Positions 9,707-18,700 of a stretch of DNA of 64,000 bases are shown one piece after another. Positions within the stretch are counted from its first letter, which is position 1, and every line of letters begins with the position of its first letter. The position numbers and the translations under genes are program-made. Origin of the DNA: Oscillospiraceae bacterium (GTDB lineage: Bacteria > Bacillota > Clostridia > Oscillospirales > JAAYOS01). The DNA lies in NCBI GenBank assembly GCA_031264245.1, contig JAISEG010000002.1, positions 1 through 64,000 of the forward strand, read 5' to 3'. Under the pieces are notes generated by a model, which did no database searches, had not been told where the DNA came from, and saw only the letters and a program-made list of their open reading frames with translations.

Positions 9707-9777
9707 TGACACAATGCAAACGATTACTTTTTACAATTAACTATCAACAATCAATAATTATACGAGGGGTGTGACAA

Positions 9778-10833
9778 ATGATAGACAACAAACACGCGAT
9801 AGCGGTCATCGGCTGCGGAGGAATGGGCGGCAGGCACGCGGAGGCGCTGGACGAATTTGACCGGGTGACGCTGGCGGGTATCGCCGACCCGGATCCCGCG
9901 CGGCGGAAATTCGCGGGGGAGCGCGGCTTTAAGTTCTACGAAAGCGCCGGGGATATATTTGCCGACAGGGATGTGGACAGCGTGCTTATCGCCACTCCGA
10001 ACCACATACACATGGAGCTTGCAATTGCCGCGATGCGGGCGGGCAAGCATGTAATATGCGAAAAGCCGGTCACCCCGACGAGCGCCGAGCTTGAAAAAAT
10101 CATCGCCGTGTCAAAGGAAACGGGCAAGGTCTTTTACCCGCGGCAAAACCGCCGCTGGGACAAGGATTACCTCATTATCAAAAGGATATATGACCAGGGG
10201 CTTGTGGGCAAGGTCTTCAACATCGAAAGCCGGGTGCTGGGCTCGCGCGGCATACCCGGCGACTGGCGCGGGAGGAAGGAATTCGGCGGCGGGATGATGC
10301 TGGACTGGGGCGTCCACCTGCTGGACAGACTGCTGATAATGGTGCCGGAAAAGGTGACGCGGGTATTCTGCGCGCTGACCAACGTCACAAACAAGGAGGT
10401 AGACGACGGCTTTAAGCTGCACATGACCTACGAAAGCGGGCTTACCGCCGTAGTCGAGGTCGGCACCTGCCACTTTATAAAGCTCCCGCTCTGGCTCATT
10501 GCGGGGGAACAGGGCACCGCCAGCATAAAGGACTGGTCCAACGAGGGCAGCATCTTCCGCCTGGTGAGCTGGGAGGACAGGGACGCGCTGCCCATAGACG
10601 CGGGCGAGGGCTTGACAAAGACCATGGCCCCCCGGTTTGAAAACTCGGTGGAGGAGGTCCCGCTGCCTGACGTCGAGTACGACAAGCTTGAGCTGTACAG
10701 GAACTTTGTCGATGTGACCGAGGGCAAGGCCGCGCAGATAGTCACCCCCGAGCAGGCGCTCCGGGTGCTGAGGCTAATGGAAGCGGCGTTCCTCTCCGCC
10801 GAAACACATTCGGTGATCGAGTTCGAGAAATAA
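9778..10833 (+). CDS. Gfo/Idh/MocA family NAD(P)-dependent oxidoreductase
   Basis: Probable sugar or inositol-type dehydrogenase acting in the cytosol. The product is 351 residues. The N-terminal Rossmann fold has GCGGMGGRH (residues 11-19), the family motif EKPVTPT is near residue 95, and the C-terminal half has the predicted catalytic patch DWGVHLLD. It ends 17 bp before a LacI-type regulator, suggesting that the regulator senses the substrate or a product. Substrate unknown. Confidence 0.88.
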   Translation: MIDNKHAIAVIGCGGMGGRHAEALDEFDRVTLAGIADPDPARRKFAGERGFKFYESAGDIFADRDVDSVLIATPNHIHMELAIAAMRAGKHVICEKPVTPTSAELEKIIAVSKETGKVFYPRQNRRWDKDYLIIKRIYDQGLVGKVFNIESRVLGSRGIPGDWRGRKEFGGGMMLDWGVHLLDRLLIMVPEKVTRVFCALTNVTNKEVDDGFKLHMTYESGLTAVVEVGTCHFIKLPLWLIAGEQGTASIKDWSNEGSIFRLVSWEDRDALPIDAGEGLTKTMAPRFENSVEEVPLPDVEYDKLELYRNFVDVTEGKAAQIVTPEQALRVLRLMEAAFLSAETHSVIEFEK

Positions 10834-10850
10834 AATTTTTGGAGAAAACC

Positions 10851-11858
10851 ATGGCTACTATCCAAGAGGTCGCGCGGCTGGCGGGGGTTTCCACCGCAAC
10901 GGTTTCCCGCGTTTTAAACGACAGCTACACGGTAAGTGAAAAACGAAAAAAGCAGGTCCTGGACGCGGTGAGGGCTTTGGATTACCGCCCGAATATTATC
11001 GGGCGGAATCTGAGCCGCAACGAAAACAGGACCATCCTTGTCGTGTCCGGCGCAATTGATGGCGCCATGCTCCGCGGGGCGCATTCCGCCGCGAAGGAGC
11101 TGGGCTATGACGTCATACTCTCCTATTCGGAAATCGGCGACCGGGGGGACGCCTTGAAATACTTTGAAAACGGGCTTGCGGGCGGGCTGCTGTTTATCAA
11201 CTTTTTTGAGCCGGACGAAGCGGTAACCGGCCTGTGCCGGAAATATCCGGTGGTTCAGTGCGCCGAATACGTCGATATCCCGGAGGCGTGCTTCGTGTCG
11301 ATACACGACCGGGAGGCTTCGTATGAAATAACCGAGATGCTCATCAAGCAGGGGCGCAGGCGGTTTTCCTTCTTCGCCCCGTACAAGAGTAAGTATAGGG
11401 AGCTGCATTTCGCGGAGGAGCGCAAAGCCGGATTTTTGCAGGCGCTCAGCGATTACGGCATACCCTACGACCCAGAGCTGACGAGATATATAAGCGTCAG
11501 CCTCTACGACGAGGCGAAGGAGCAGGCCATGCTTTTGGCGCAGCTGCCCCCGGACAAGCGTCCCGACGCGGTGGTGTGCGCGCAGGATATTTTCGGCATA
11601 GCGTGCGTCAACACCTTTAGGAACATGGGTATCCCGGTACCCGGCGAAATCGCGGTGACAGGCTTTGACAACCGCGGGCTTTCCCGCCAGTCCACCCCTA
11701 TGCTCACAACCGTGTCACAGCCGTTTTTCGAAATGGGCGCGGAATCGGCAAGGATGCTCATCGCGATAATGAACAAGGACCCGGATGTGAACCGCCGGGT
11801 TTTCCTAAAGCACGAAATCATAATCAGAGGATCTACACAATTGACAGTTGACAATTGA
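10851..11858 (+). CDS. LacI family transcriptional regulator
   Basis: DNA-binding repressor or activator with a periplasmic-binding-protein-like sensor domain. The product is 335 residues. The N-terminal helix-turn-helix TIQEVARLAGVSTATVSRVL is textbook LacI, and GFDNRGLSRQSTPMLTTV near the C-terminus is the usual sensor-domain motif. The start at 10851 follows GGAG (10841-10844). It likely controls the oxidoreductase immediately upstream. Oddity: the last residues (QLTVDN) and the TGA stop are encoded by the 7-bp repeat array that begins at 11840, so the original 3' end has been replaced or extended. Confidence 0.92.
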   Translation: MATIQEVARLAGVSTATVSRVLNDSYTVSEKRKKQVLDAVRALDYRPNIIGRNLSRNENRTILVVSGAIDGAMLRGAHSAAKELGYDVILSYSEIGDRGDALKYFENGLAGGLLFINFFEPDEAVTGLCRKYPVVQCAEYVDIPEACFVSIHDREASYEITEMLIKQGRRRFSFFAPYKSKYRELHFAEERKAGFLQALSDYGIPYDPELTRYISVSLYDEAKEQAMLLAQLPPDKRPDAVVCAQDIFGIACVNTFRNMGIPVPGEIAVTGFDNRGLSRQSTPMLTTVSQPFFEMGAESARMLIAIMNKDPDVNRRVFLKHEIIIRGSTQLTVDN

Positions 11859-12010
11859 CAATGGACAATTGGGGGACGCGTCAGTTGAGAGTTGAGAGTG
11901 GACAGTTGGGGACGTGCCCTGCGGGGGGAAACACCCGCGAAGCGGGTCGTTCCCCCAACTGTCCACTGTCCACTGTCAACTGTCCACTCTCAACTGTCAA
12001 CTGTCAATTG
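11840..12010. repeat. Heptad repeat array A, inverted arms
   Basis: Composite element between the convergent genes for LacI and the nuclease-helicase. The left arm reads TTGACAG/TTGACAA/TTGAGAG/TGGACAG units on the plus strand. The middle is GC-rich and palindromic (CACCCGCGAAGCGGGT). The right arm is the same unit in reverse complement (CAACTGTC). The two arms could fold into one long imperfect hairpin. The left arm supplies the LacI stop codon and the right arm supplies the stop of the minus-strand helicase. Confidence 0.9.
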
Positions 12011-14517
12011 CCTATCAGTTTCGAAAATTCGCCTGTGCTTTGCACGTATTTTATGCCGCTCCAGTGTCCGGGATAGAGGGAGCGGTATTTTTCCGTGGCA
12101 AAGCGGCTGTCTATGAGCATCGCCACACCCTTGTCGGATTCGGAGCGTATCACCCTGCCCGCCGCCTGCAAAACCTTGTTCATCCCGGGGAACACGTAGG
12201 CGTAGTCGTAGCCCTTGCCGTTCCTCCGGTTGAAATAGCTGCGTATCAAATCGCTTCTGAGGTTGATTTTCGGCAGCCCCACCCCGACGATGACCGCGCC
12301 GCTCAGCCTGTCCCCCTTGAGGTCGATACCCTCGGAAAATATCCCGCCGAGTATGCAGAAGCCGACAAGCGTCTCGCTGTTCCGCCCGTCAAACCGCCGC
12401 AGAAACTCCGCCCGCTCCTCCTCGTCCATGATGCTGTTTTGGAGCAGGGTGTCAAAGTCGGGGTGCGCCGTGACGAAATCGACGTAGGTCTTGCGCATGT
12501 ACTCATAGGACGGGAAAAACACCATGTAATTCCCCTTTTTCGCCGAAACCACACTGTAGATCGCGTCGGACACAGCCTGGAGGCTCCGCTCCCGGTCGGC
12601 GTACCGCGTCGAAATGCCGAAGTGCGCCGCGAGCAGGAAATTTTCCCTGTCGAAGGGGGACGGGAACGCCACCGCCCTGTCCTCCTCCCTGCCGCCCAAA
12701 AGCTCCTTGTAGTAGGAAAGCGGGGTGAGGGTGGCGGAGAAGAGTATCGACGACCTCGCGCGTCCAAGCGAGCAGTCTATGATGTGGGACGGGTCGAGAC
12801 AGAAGAGGGTGGAGGTCACCTCCCCGCCCAGCGTCTCGGTTATCGCGGCGAAGCGCTCGTCAAACAGCTCCGCGATCCCCAGATAGGCGTTCACCTCAAA
12901 GAATAGGCTCAGCACAGCCTCATTCTGCGGGTTTGCGGTGAATCGCTCCTTACTCAGCCACCCTCCGGCGGCGGTCACAAAGCCTGTGAGCAGGTTCTCA
13001 AGCTCCCCGCTTCTCCTGCCGCTCACCTTGGTTATTTTAAGCGCCTCACGCCCGGAAAGGACGCATTTCTCGGTGATCAGGCTGTCGGGCATATCGCTCC
13101 GGACAGGGACGTCTCCCCAGGGCGGAATATCGGCGGCGTCCGCAATGTCCGGCTCCTCCCAGCCCTCGCCGTTCAGCGAACCGGAGGAAGAACCCGCCGC
13201 CTCCTCCTCAAGGGAGCGTCTGAGGTTAATAAAGAAGTTGCTCACCTCCGCCGCCGCCTTCCTCAGCTGCCTTGCCTCCGGGCTCTTGCCGCGCAAATCC
13301 CTTTTTATCGCGTAAAACGACCGCTTGTTTAGCTCGCAGGTGTGCATGTCCCGCACCCTGTCGGCAAGGTTGTGCGCCTCGTCGATGAGGAACACGTACT
13401 CGCCGCCGCCCCCCGCGAAGAAGCGGCGCAGATACGCCCGCGGGTCAAACACGTGGTTGTAGTCGCCGATTACGAGGTCGGACCACAGGGCTATGTCAAG
13501 GGAGGTCTCGTGCGGGCAGACGCTGTGCTTCCTCGAATACCGCTCGATTATGTCGGGGGTGATGAGGTCGTTGTTGTCCAGTATGTCCAGCAGCGCGGCG
13601 TTTGCCCGGTCGTAGTGACCGCGGGCGCAGGCGCAGCTTTCCGGATTGCACACCGGCTCCGGGCAGAAGCATATTTTGTCCTTTGCCCGGAGGGTCACGG
13701 ATTTGAAGCGAAGCCCCCTATCCAGCAGCAGCCGCAGGGAATCCTCCGCCACAGCCCGGGTTACCGTCTTTGCCGTTAAATAAAATATCTTTTCCGCCTT
13801 GCCCTCGCCGATGGCTTTTATCGACGGGAACAGGGTGGAAATCGTCTTTCCGATGCCGGTGGGCGCTCCGGCGTACAGCCGTGTGCCGGCGGCGACCGTC
13901 TTATACGCCGCGACGGCAAGCTCCCGCTGCCCCGCCCTGTACCGTTCGAAGGGGAAATCACAGCCCTTGACAGAGGTATCGCGCAGCTCCCTCCAGTCCC
14001 GCTCGTAGCGCATCCACTCGCCGTACCCCGCTATGAGGCCGGCAAAGAAAATCTCCAGCTCATCGCGGGTGTACTCCCGGCGTTCCCGCCGCAGCTCCTC
14101 CGTCTCGAGCTGGTAATAGGTCACCTGCACCGTGATTTTGTCCGCGTTCGCCGCGTCCTCACGGGTCTGCGTCAGCATGTAGGCGTAGCAGAGGGCCTGT
14201 CCCCTGTGGGTCTCAAGCTGCTTGCCGAGCACCTCGAGCGGCAGGGTGGTGGACTTTATTTCGTCGATTATTATTTTGCCGTCCTCGTGCAGGATTCCGT
14301 CGCAGCGCCCCTGAAGCAGAACCGGCGTACCCGCGATTTCGGTAATGAGCTTTAACGGCACCTCGACCTCGTAGCGGCCGTCCTCGGCCTTTTGCAGCCT
14401 TCTGTGCGCCGCGCCGCCCCGCTGCATGGCGTCCGGCTCGGAATACCTGCTGTCGATATCGCCGCTGCGCAGCACTGTCGAAACAAGCTTTGTGACCGAT
14501 ATGGCAAGCGGTTTCAT
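12004..14517 (-). CDS. PD-(D/E)XK nuclease-XPD/DinG-type helicase fusion
   Basis: Probable DNA repair enzyme of 837 residues. The N-terminal 150 residues look like a RecB/Cas4-type nuclease (GRCDGIL ... IIDEIKSTT). They are followed by a superfamily 2 helicase of the Rad3/XPD group: Walker A-like GAPTGIGKT, four cysteines in CFCPEPVCNPESCAC that fit an iron-sulfur cluster, DEAHNL as Walker B, and a C-terminal helicase domain (QAAGRVIRSESDKG). The start at 14517 follows GGAGGG. Two LexA-like boxes lie upstream, so SOS control is likely. The final Gly-Asn and the TGA stop come from heptad array A. Confidence 0.85.
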   Translation of the reverse strand: MKPLAISVTKLVSTVLRSGDIDSRYSEPDAMQRGGAAHRRLQKAEDGRYEVEVPLKLITEIAGTPVLLQGRCDGILHEDGKIIIDEIKSTTLPLEVLGKQLETHRGQALCYAYMLTQTREDAANADKITVQVTYYQLETEELRRERREYTRDELEIFFAGLIAGYGEWMRYERDWRELRDTSVKGCDFPFERYRAGQRELAVAAYKTVAAGTRLYAGAPTGIGKTISTLFPSIKAIGEGKAEKIFYLTAKTVTRAVAEDSLRLLLDRGLRFKSVTLRAKDKICFCPEPVCNPESCACARGHYDRANAALLDILDNNDLITPDIIERYSRKHSVCPHETSLDIALWSDLVIGDYNHVFDPRAYLRRFFAGGGGEYVFLIDEAHNLADRVRDMHTCELNKRSFYAIKRDLRGKSPEARQLRKAAAEVSNFFINLRRSLEEEAAGSSSGSLNGEGWEEPDIADAADIPPWGDVPVRSDMPDSLITEKCVLSGREALKITKVSGRRSGELENLLTGFVTAAGGWLSKERFTANPQNEAVLSLFFEVNAYLGIAELFDERFAAITETLGGEVTSTLFCLDPSHIIDCSLGRARSSILFSATLTPLSYYKELLGGREEDRAVAFPSPFDRENFLLAAHFGISTRYADRERSLQAVSDAIYSVVSAKKGNYMVFFPSYEYMRKTYVDFVTAHPDFDTLLQNSIMDEEERAEFLRRFDGRNSETLVGFCILGGIFSEGIDLKGDRLSGAVIVGVGLPKINLRSDLIRSYFNRRNGKGYDYAYVFPGMNKVLQAAGRVIRSESDKGVAMLIDSRFATEKYRSLYPGHWSGIKYVQSTGEFSKLIGN

Positions 14518-14541
14518 ATATATAAAATGCCCTCCGGAAAG

Positions 14542-14577
14542 AAATATATGTTCTTTTTTATATAATAACATATGTTC
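14542..14577 (-). promoter_or_regulatory. Two LexA (DinR)-like boxes upstream of the nuclease-helicase
   Basis: On the minus strand GAACATATGTTA (14577-14566) matches the Firmicutes SOS box GAAC-N4-GTTC with one mismatch, and GAACATATATTT (14553-14542) is a weaker second copy. Between them lies an A/T-rich segment (TTATTATATAA) suitable as the -10 region. The assignment rests on consensus match only. Confidence 0.6.
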
Positions 14578-14635
14578 TGGGAAAATGCAAGACCATTAAT
14601 AACTAACAATGAAGGTTGTACGCTTTACGGGCGTT

Positions 14636-15604
14636 CTATTTGGTGACGCTATTTTTCCTCTCGTACTCCGCCTTCATCTGGGCGATAGTCTCGTCGCTGT
14701 AGCCCAGAGCCTTGTACCCGCTGAAATCCCCGTACTCCGCCCGTATCTGGGCATTTTTCAGAGTTTGATTGTAGGAGGTTTCGGAGGAGTAGCGGGAATC
14801 GCCCAGGTCGTCCCGCCCCAGCGAATAATCCCACTCGGTGCGGTAGCGGTCGTCACTTATGCTGTTGCGGTAATCGGTGTAGGCAAAATCAAGGTTCTTC
14901 CGCCAGTCGCCTATCGTGTCGCGGTAGCGTGAATACTGCGAATCGTCCATGGACTGGAGCAAGCCCAAATCCTTTACCTTCTTCTCTATCCCGTCAAGGT
15001 ACATCGAATACGCAAGGCTGTACAGCTCCGGTATGGAATCCGCTATTTTGGAGGTGAAGTAGTCGCCGGACTGCTGCGCCGCCGTCGCGGCGTAGGAGCT
15101 GGCAATTCCGCCTGTGGCGGCGGCGACGTCCCCTATCGTATTGTTTACGCTGCGCTGTCCCTCACGCAGGTATGCCGCCTTTCTCTGCTGAAAGAGCGGG
15201 TCATCCTCATGGTCGTAGCTGAAATCCTTAAAATTCAGCACCTCGTTCAGCAGCGCGTCGGTCTGCGCCTTGTACTGGCTCTGATAGTCCGGCGCGGGGG
15301 AATAGGTAAAGGAGGACGGCTGGTAGTTGTAGTCGTAGTACGACGAGTAGGTCGGGGTGGAGCTGGAAACGGGGATGTATTCCGAACCGTCCGCGCCGCC
15401 GCTGTAGCTGTATTTTTCCCGAATCTCGTTTGCCTTTTGATTCCACTGGGTGACGTTGGGGTCGTTCCATGGGTCGCTGCGGGTGGAGCTTGCGTATGCC
15501 TCCTGATAGGCGTTTTTGTAGCTCTGTATGGCGTTATAGTCGTTTATATTTGCGTTTTTTATGTCCTCGTCCGTGTTTGTCCCCTTTGGGGTATATGTGC
15601 TCAT
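14636..15604 (-). CDS. Phage virion-associated protein (hypothetical)
   Basis: 322-residue protein, soluble, rich in Tyr, Ser, Asp and Gln. The N-terminal 130 residues are low complexity and likely flexible; the middle has an Ala/Gly-rich segment (TGGIASSYAATAAQQSGDYF) followed by a helical part (ELYSLAYSMYLDG). I recognise this as a type common in clostridial phage structural regions, possibly an internal or ejection protein, but no function is proven. It is the last gene of the minus-strand structural cassette and is separated from the next gene by a 300-bp repeat array. Confidence 0.5.
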   Translation of the reverse strand: MSTYTPKGTNTDEDIKNANINDYNAIQSYKNAYQEAYASSTRSDPWNDPNVTQWNQKANEIREKYSYSGGADGSEYIPVSSSTPTYSSYYDYNYQPSSFTYSPAPDYQSQYKAQTDALLNEVLNFKDFSYDHEDDPLFQQRKAAYLREGQRSVNNTIGDVAAATGGIASSYAATAAQQSGDYFTSKIADSIPELYSLAYSMYLDGIEKKVKDLGLLQSMDDSQYSRYRDTIGDWRKNLDFAYTDYRNSISDDRYRTEWDYSLGRDDLGDSRYSSETSYNQTLKNAQIRAEYGDFSGYKALGYSDETIAQMKAEYERKNSVTK

Positions 15605-15660
15605 AGCGTTTTACCTCCCTGACATAGTTTGTGTGTAATTACAGCCCGCGCAGGACGATG

Positions 15661-15957
15661 GACGGCGGACGCGCGGGTGCGCGCCCCTACAAGCAATCGT
15701 CTCCCCACCCGCGTTCTCCGTCCCCAATTGTCAACTCTCCACTCTCAACTCTCAACTGACACGCCCCCCGTCCTCAACTGTCAACTCTCAACTCTCAACT
15801 GGGGGACGGCGGACGCGCAATGCGCGCCCCTACAAGCAATCGTCTCCCCACCCGCGTTCTCCGTCCCCAATTGTCAACTGTCAACTGTCAACTGTCAATT
15901 GACACGCCCCCCGTCCTAAACTGTCAACTGTCAACTCTCAACTCTCAACTGTCAAAA
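15661..15957. repeat. Heptad array B with two conserved cores
   Basis: Fills the gap between two phage genes. It has two near-identical copies of the GC-rich core (GGACGGCGGACGCGC ... CCCCTAC ... TCTCCCCACCC) at 15661-15725 and 15801-15868, each followed by CAACTGTC-type units. All units point the same way, so TTGACAG is sense for the minus-strand gene at 15952, whose TGA stop is formed by the first unit. Confidence 0.9.
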
Positions 15958-16335
15958 GCTTCCGCCGTCTACGTTTATCCCCGCCCGCTTTGTGATGGTA
16001 AGCTCGCCGTCGGAGGTCATGTACATCGCCGCGCCTCCGCCCCTGTCGTTCAGCTCAAACCTGAACCGCCCCGCCGACTGGTCGTAGCCTGTGACAAATT
16101 TTTCACCGCTTTTCCCTCTCAGCTCGATGAGCTCGCCGGATATGGCGGTTCCGCCGTCCTGACTTTTTATCGCGGTGACGTCGGTGGAAATTTCGATGAT
16201 GTTGGAGGAATCGAGGCTTGTAAGGGTGTATTCGAGCTGCTCCTGAAGATATCTTATGTGGTTGTACATCTGCTTAAGCGCGGTCTCAGACTGTGAAAAA
16301 TCAACGCTTCTAAGTGACTGCTCAAAAATAGGCAT
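15952..16335 (-). CDS. Phage structural protein (hypothetical)
   Basis: 127 residues. The N-terminal 45 residues are helical (SETALKQMYNHIRYLQEQLEYTL), and the rest is predicted beta-rich (ELIELRGKSGEKF ... RFELNDRGGGAAMYMTSDGELTITK). This pattern resembles short phage tail or head-decoration proteins. The last codons are followed directly by a heptad unit that supplies the TGA stop. A 28-bp piece of its own start region is duplicated just upstream (16371-16401). Function unknown. Confidence 0.5.
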   Translation of the reverse strand: MPIFEQSLRSVDFSQSETALKQMYNHIRYLQEQLEYTLTSLDSSNIIEISTDVTAIKSQDGGTAISGELIELRGKSGEKFVTGYDQSAGRFRFELNDRGGGAAMYMTSDGELTITKRAGINVDGGSF

Positions 16336-16401
16336 ATTTTACCCTCAAACTTTCGTGAGCAGTCACATGTGACTGGCTCAAATATAGGCATATTTTACCC
16401 C
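16315..16401. repeat. Duplicated start region of the phage gene at 15952-16335
   Basis: GACTGCTCAAAAATAGGCA...TTTTACCC at 16315-16344 recurs as GACTGGCTCAAATATAGGC...TTTTACCCC at 16371-16401, so the first codons plus leader exist twice. Between them is the palindrome GTCACATGTGAC. The upstream copy has no continuation as a gene. Confidence 0.7.
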
Positions 16402-16403
16402 CT

Positions 16404-16827
16404 TTTGACAGTTGACAGTTGACAATGGACAGTTGACAGTTTAGGACGGGTCCTGCGGGGGCAAACACCCGCCCCTGCGGGGGCACCCTCTTTTGCGAAA
16501 GAGGGTAGGGGCGCTCGTTCGTTACTCTCTGCGTCTCTCGTCCTTACCCTCTTTCGTAAAGAGGGTGGCATCGCAATGCCGGGTGTTTTACCCTCGCAGG
16601 ACCCGTCCCACAACTGTCAACTGTCCATTGTCCACTGTCAACTGTCCACCGTCTCTACCCTCTTTCGTAAAGAGGGTGGCATCGCAATGCCGGGTGTTTT
16701 ACCCCCGCAGGACCCGTCCCCAACTGTCAACTGTCAACTCTCAACTCTCAACTGACACGCCCCCCGCCCTCCAACTGTCAACTGTCCATTGTCAACTGTC
16801 AACTGTCCATTGTCCATTGTCCATCGC
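16404..16827. repeat. Heptad array C with a 64-bp direct repeat
   Basis: Opposed heptad arms frame GC-rich palindromic segments. A 64-bp unit (ACCCTCTTTCG ... CAGGACCCGTCCC) occurs at 16546-16609 and 16657-16720 with one mismatch, each copy containing the small palindrome ACCCTCTTTCGTAAAGAGGGT with its arms AACCCTC-type. The stretch 16336-16830 has no convincing gene; the open frames across it are translations of the repeat. Confidence 0.85.
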
Positions 16828-16830
16828 TGG

Positions 16831-18348
16831 TCAGGATTGATACCTGTGGAAATATCGCGTCAGCGAGCGTATCTTGCAGCCGCCGATACCTGAGAAGCGC
16901 ACCTGAAAGCTGTCGCACCTGGCGGGAAATATCGGCACGTAGAACACCCTTGCCCTTTCGTCGTGAGTGGTGTACACCGTTTTCCAGCCGGAGCCGTCGG
17001 TGTTCACTTCCACCGCGAGCCATGCCCCGTCCTCCAGCTCAAACTGTACGCTCAGGCGGGAGTAGCCCTTCTTCTCCGCCGAGGCTTCGGTGAAGGGCGC
17101 CAGCTCGCACAGCCACGGTATCATCTCCTTTTCATCCGTTATGGCGTAGATACCGTTGTCCTTGGCGTTTATAAAGTACACCGTGCCGTCCAAAAAGGTG
17201 AAGTCCAAAGCCTCGGTGTCGTCCTCCTTGAGCCAGAAGCCCCTGAGCGTATCGAAGGTGTACAGCCCCCACTTCCCCTCCGACTTCATCGAAACGTACA
17301 GCGTTTCGCCGTCCCCCTCCGCCGCCGCTTCGTCGAAGCGCTTTGTCCCGAAGGCCACGGATATCAGCTCCGGAACGCCGCCGGTGTAGGCGTAAACGCC
17401 GCCCCTGCCCTTGAAAAACAGGGTTTCGTTTATCACCCTTGCCGACTTTGCGCAGCCCCGCTGTATCCCCTGCACCTGCGAGGTGCTTATCTGATAGTTT
17501 GACGGCTTTGAGCCGTACAGCTTATGCAGCGCGTCCTCCTTGAAAAAGCAGATGTGGGACGCGTATGGGACGACCCCGGTAAACTCCCCGTCCGAGCCCA
17601 CCGCCACCGCGAAGCTGTCGGTGGAAAGTCCGTCATACCTGTGGAAGTTGAACGGATCGCCCAGCGCCGAGCCATAGACGGTCTGCCCGCTCACCCCCCA
17701 GATGCGGTTGTTGGATTCGCATATGTACGCAAGGTCGGGAACTTTACGGTGTATGCGTATGCTTCCCGGCTCCGCCCCGGCTGTAAAGGTGTTGTCGTAG
17801 AAGGTGAGGGTTCCCCCCGTTGCCTCGCGTATGATAGGAAGCTTGTTGTTTTCAGGGTTTGCGGAGCAGCCGGTTATCTCCACCGCGTCCCCCGGAGCAA
17901 AGCTGAACGGCGCGCCGGAGGTGATAATGCTGTTTGATGTAAAGGTTATTTGGTTTACAGACGAAATGTACAGCTCCTCAAGCCCGCCGAACTCCCCGGT
18001 CTCTATATCGTAGTAGAGCTTGTCCGGAAAGATGACCACCTTGTTTCCGATGGAGGCGAAATATTTCTCCCCCTCGGCTACGCTGCCCACCCTCACGCCG
18101 TCGTAGTGGAAGCCGTCCCCGTCCACAACGCACAGCGCCCCCTTGGAAAAGAGCGCGGTGGGGGAAGTGTAGCCCTCAAGCCGTCTGCGCCCCTTGCGCT
18201 GGGATATGGACGGATAGTTCCTTGACGAAAGCGCGATGCTGTCGCTCAGCTCCCCCTCCCTCGCGCCCTCGGAGTAGTTCAGCCCGCCAAATGCGATAAG
18301 CTGTCCCTTTGTTATCTGCTCGGAATATTTCAGCGGCGGCAGTTTCAT
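16831..18348 (-). CDS. Phage structural protein, possibly packaged-DNA stabilisation type
   Basis: 505 residues, predicted mostly beta strand with many Trp/Tyr/Gly turns (GGVYAYTGGVPELISVAFG, KWGLYTFDTLRGFWL), which fits a propeller or stacked-sheet virion protein such as those closing the portal in podovirus-like phages. That assignment is inference from pattern only. The start at 18348 (MKLPPLKYSE) follows a strong GGAGGAGG. The ORF is open upstream, but only over repeat DNA. It lies between small phage genes in the structural cassette. Confidence 0.55.
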   Translation of the reverse strand: MKLPPLKYSEQITKGQLIAFGGLNYSEGAREGELSDSIALSSRNYPSISQRKGRRRLEGYTSPTALFSKGALCVVDGDGFHYDGVRVGSVAEGEKYFASIGNKVVIFPDKLYYDIETGEFGGLEELYISSVNQITFTSNSIITSGAPFSFAPGDAVEITGCSANPENNKLPIIREATGGTLTFYDNTFTAGAEPGSIRIHRKVPDLAYICESNNRIWGVSGQTVYGSALGDPFNFHRYDGLSTDSFAVAVGSDGEFTGVVPYASHICFFKEDALHKLYGSKPSNYQISTSQVQGIQRGCAKSARVINETLFFKGRGGVYAYTGGVPELISVAFGTKRFDEAAAEGDGETLYVSMKSEGKWGLYTFDTLRGFWLKEDDTEALDFTFLDGTVYFINAKDNGIYAITDEKEMIPWLCELAPFTEASAEKKGYSRLSVQFELEDGAWLAVEVNTDGSGWKTVYTTHDERARVFYVPIFPARCDSFQVRFSGIGGCKIRSLTRYFHRYQS

Positions 18349-18407
18349 GGCTTGCCTCCTCCTGTTCATAAGATTGTTGATTGGATTTGCGGGAAACGGG
18401 GTAAAAC

Positions 18408-18662
18408 CAGTTGAGAGTTGAGAGTGGACAGTTGAGAGTTGGGGGAACAACCCGCAGGGCGCGTTTCTCGTCCCCAACTCTCAATTGTCAACTGTCAATT
18501 GTCCACTGTCCACTGGGGGACGGCGGACGCGCAATGCGCGCCCCTACAAACAATCGTCTCCCCACCCGTTCTCCGTCTCCAATTGTCAACTGTCAACTGT
18601 CCATTGTCAACTGACGCATCCCCCGTCCCCAACTGTCAACTGTCAACTGTCCACTCTCAACT
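18408..18662. repeat. Heptad array D
   Basis: Opposed arms: TTGAGAG units at 18410-18450 and CAACTGTC units beyond 18475, with one full conserved core at about 18515-18580. It separates two minus-strand phage genes. It abuts a strong hairpin at 18663. Confidence 0.9.
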
Positions 18663-18700
18663 GCTCTGATAATCAATCCGAAAGGATTGATTATCAGAGC
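18663..18700 (-). terminator. Hairpin overlapping the end of the phage gene at 18694
   Basis: Perfect inverted repeat with 17-bp arms (GCTCTGATAATCAATCC) and a GAAA loop. The TGA stop of the upstream minus-strand gene is inside the first arm. There is no clear U-tract, so it may be a processing or attenuation hairpin rather than a classical terminator. Confidence 0.6.

Noticed and set aside
11840-12010. CRISPR array
   Set aside because: Units are 7 bp with no unique spacers, and there are no cas genes in the window.
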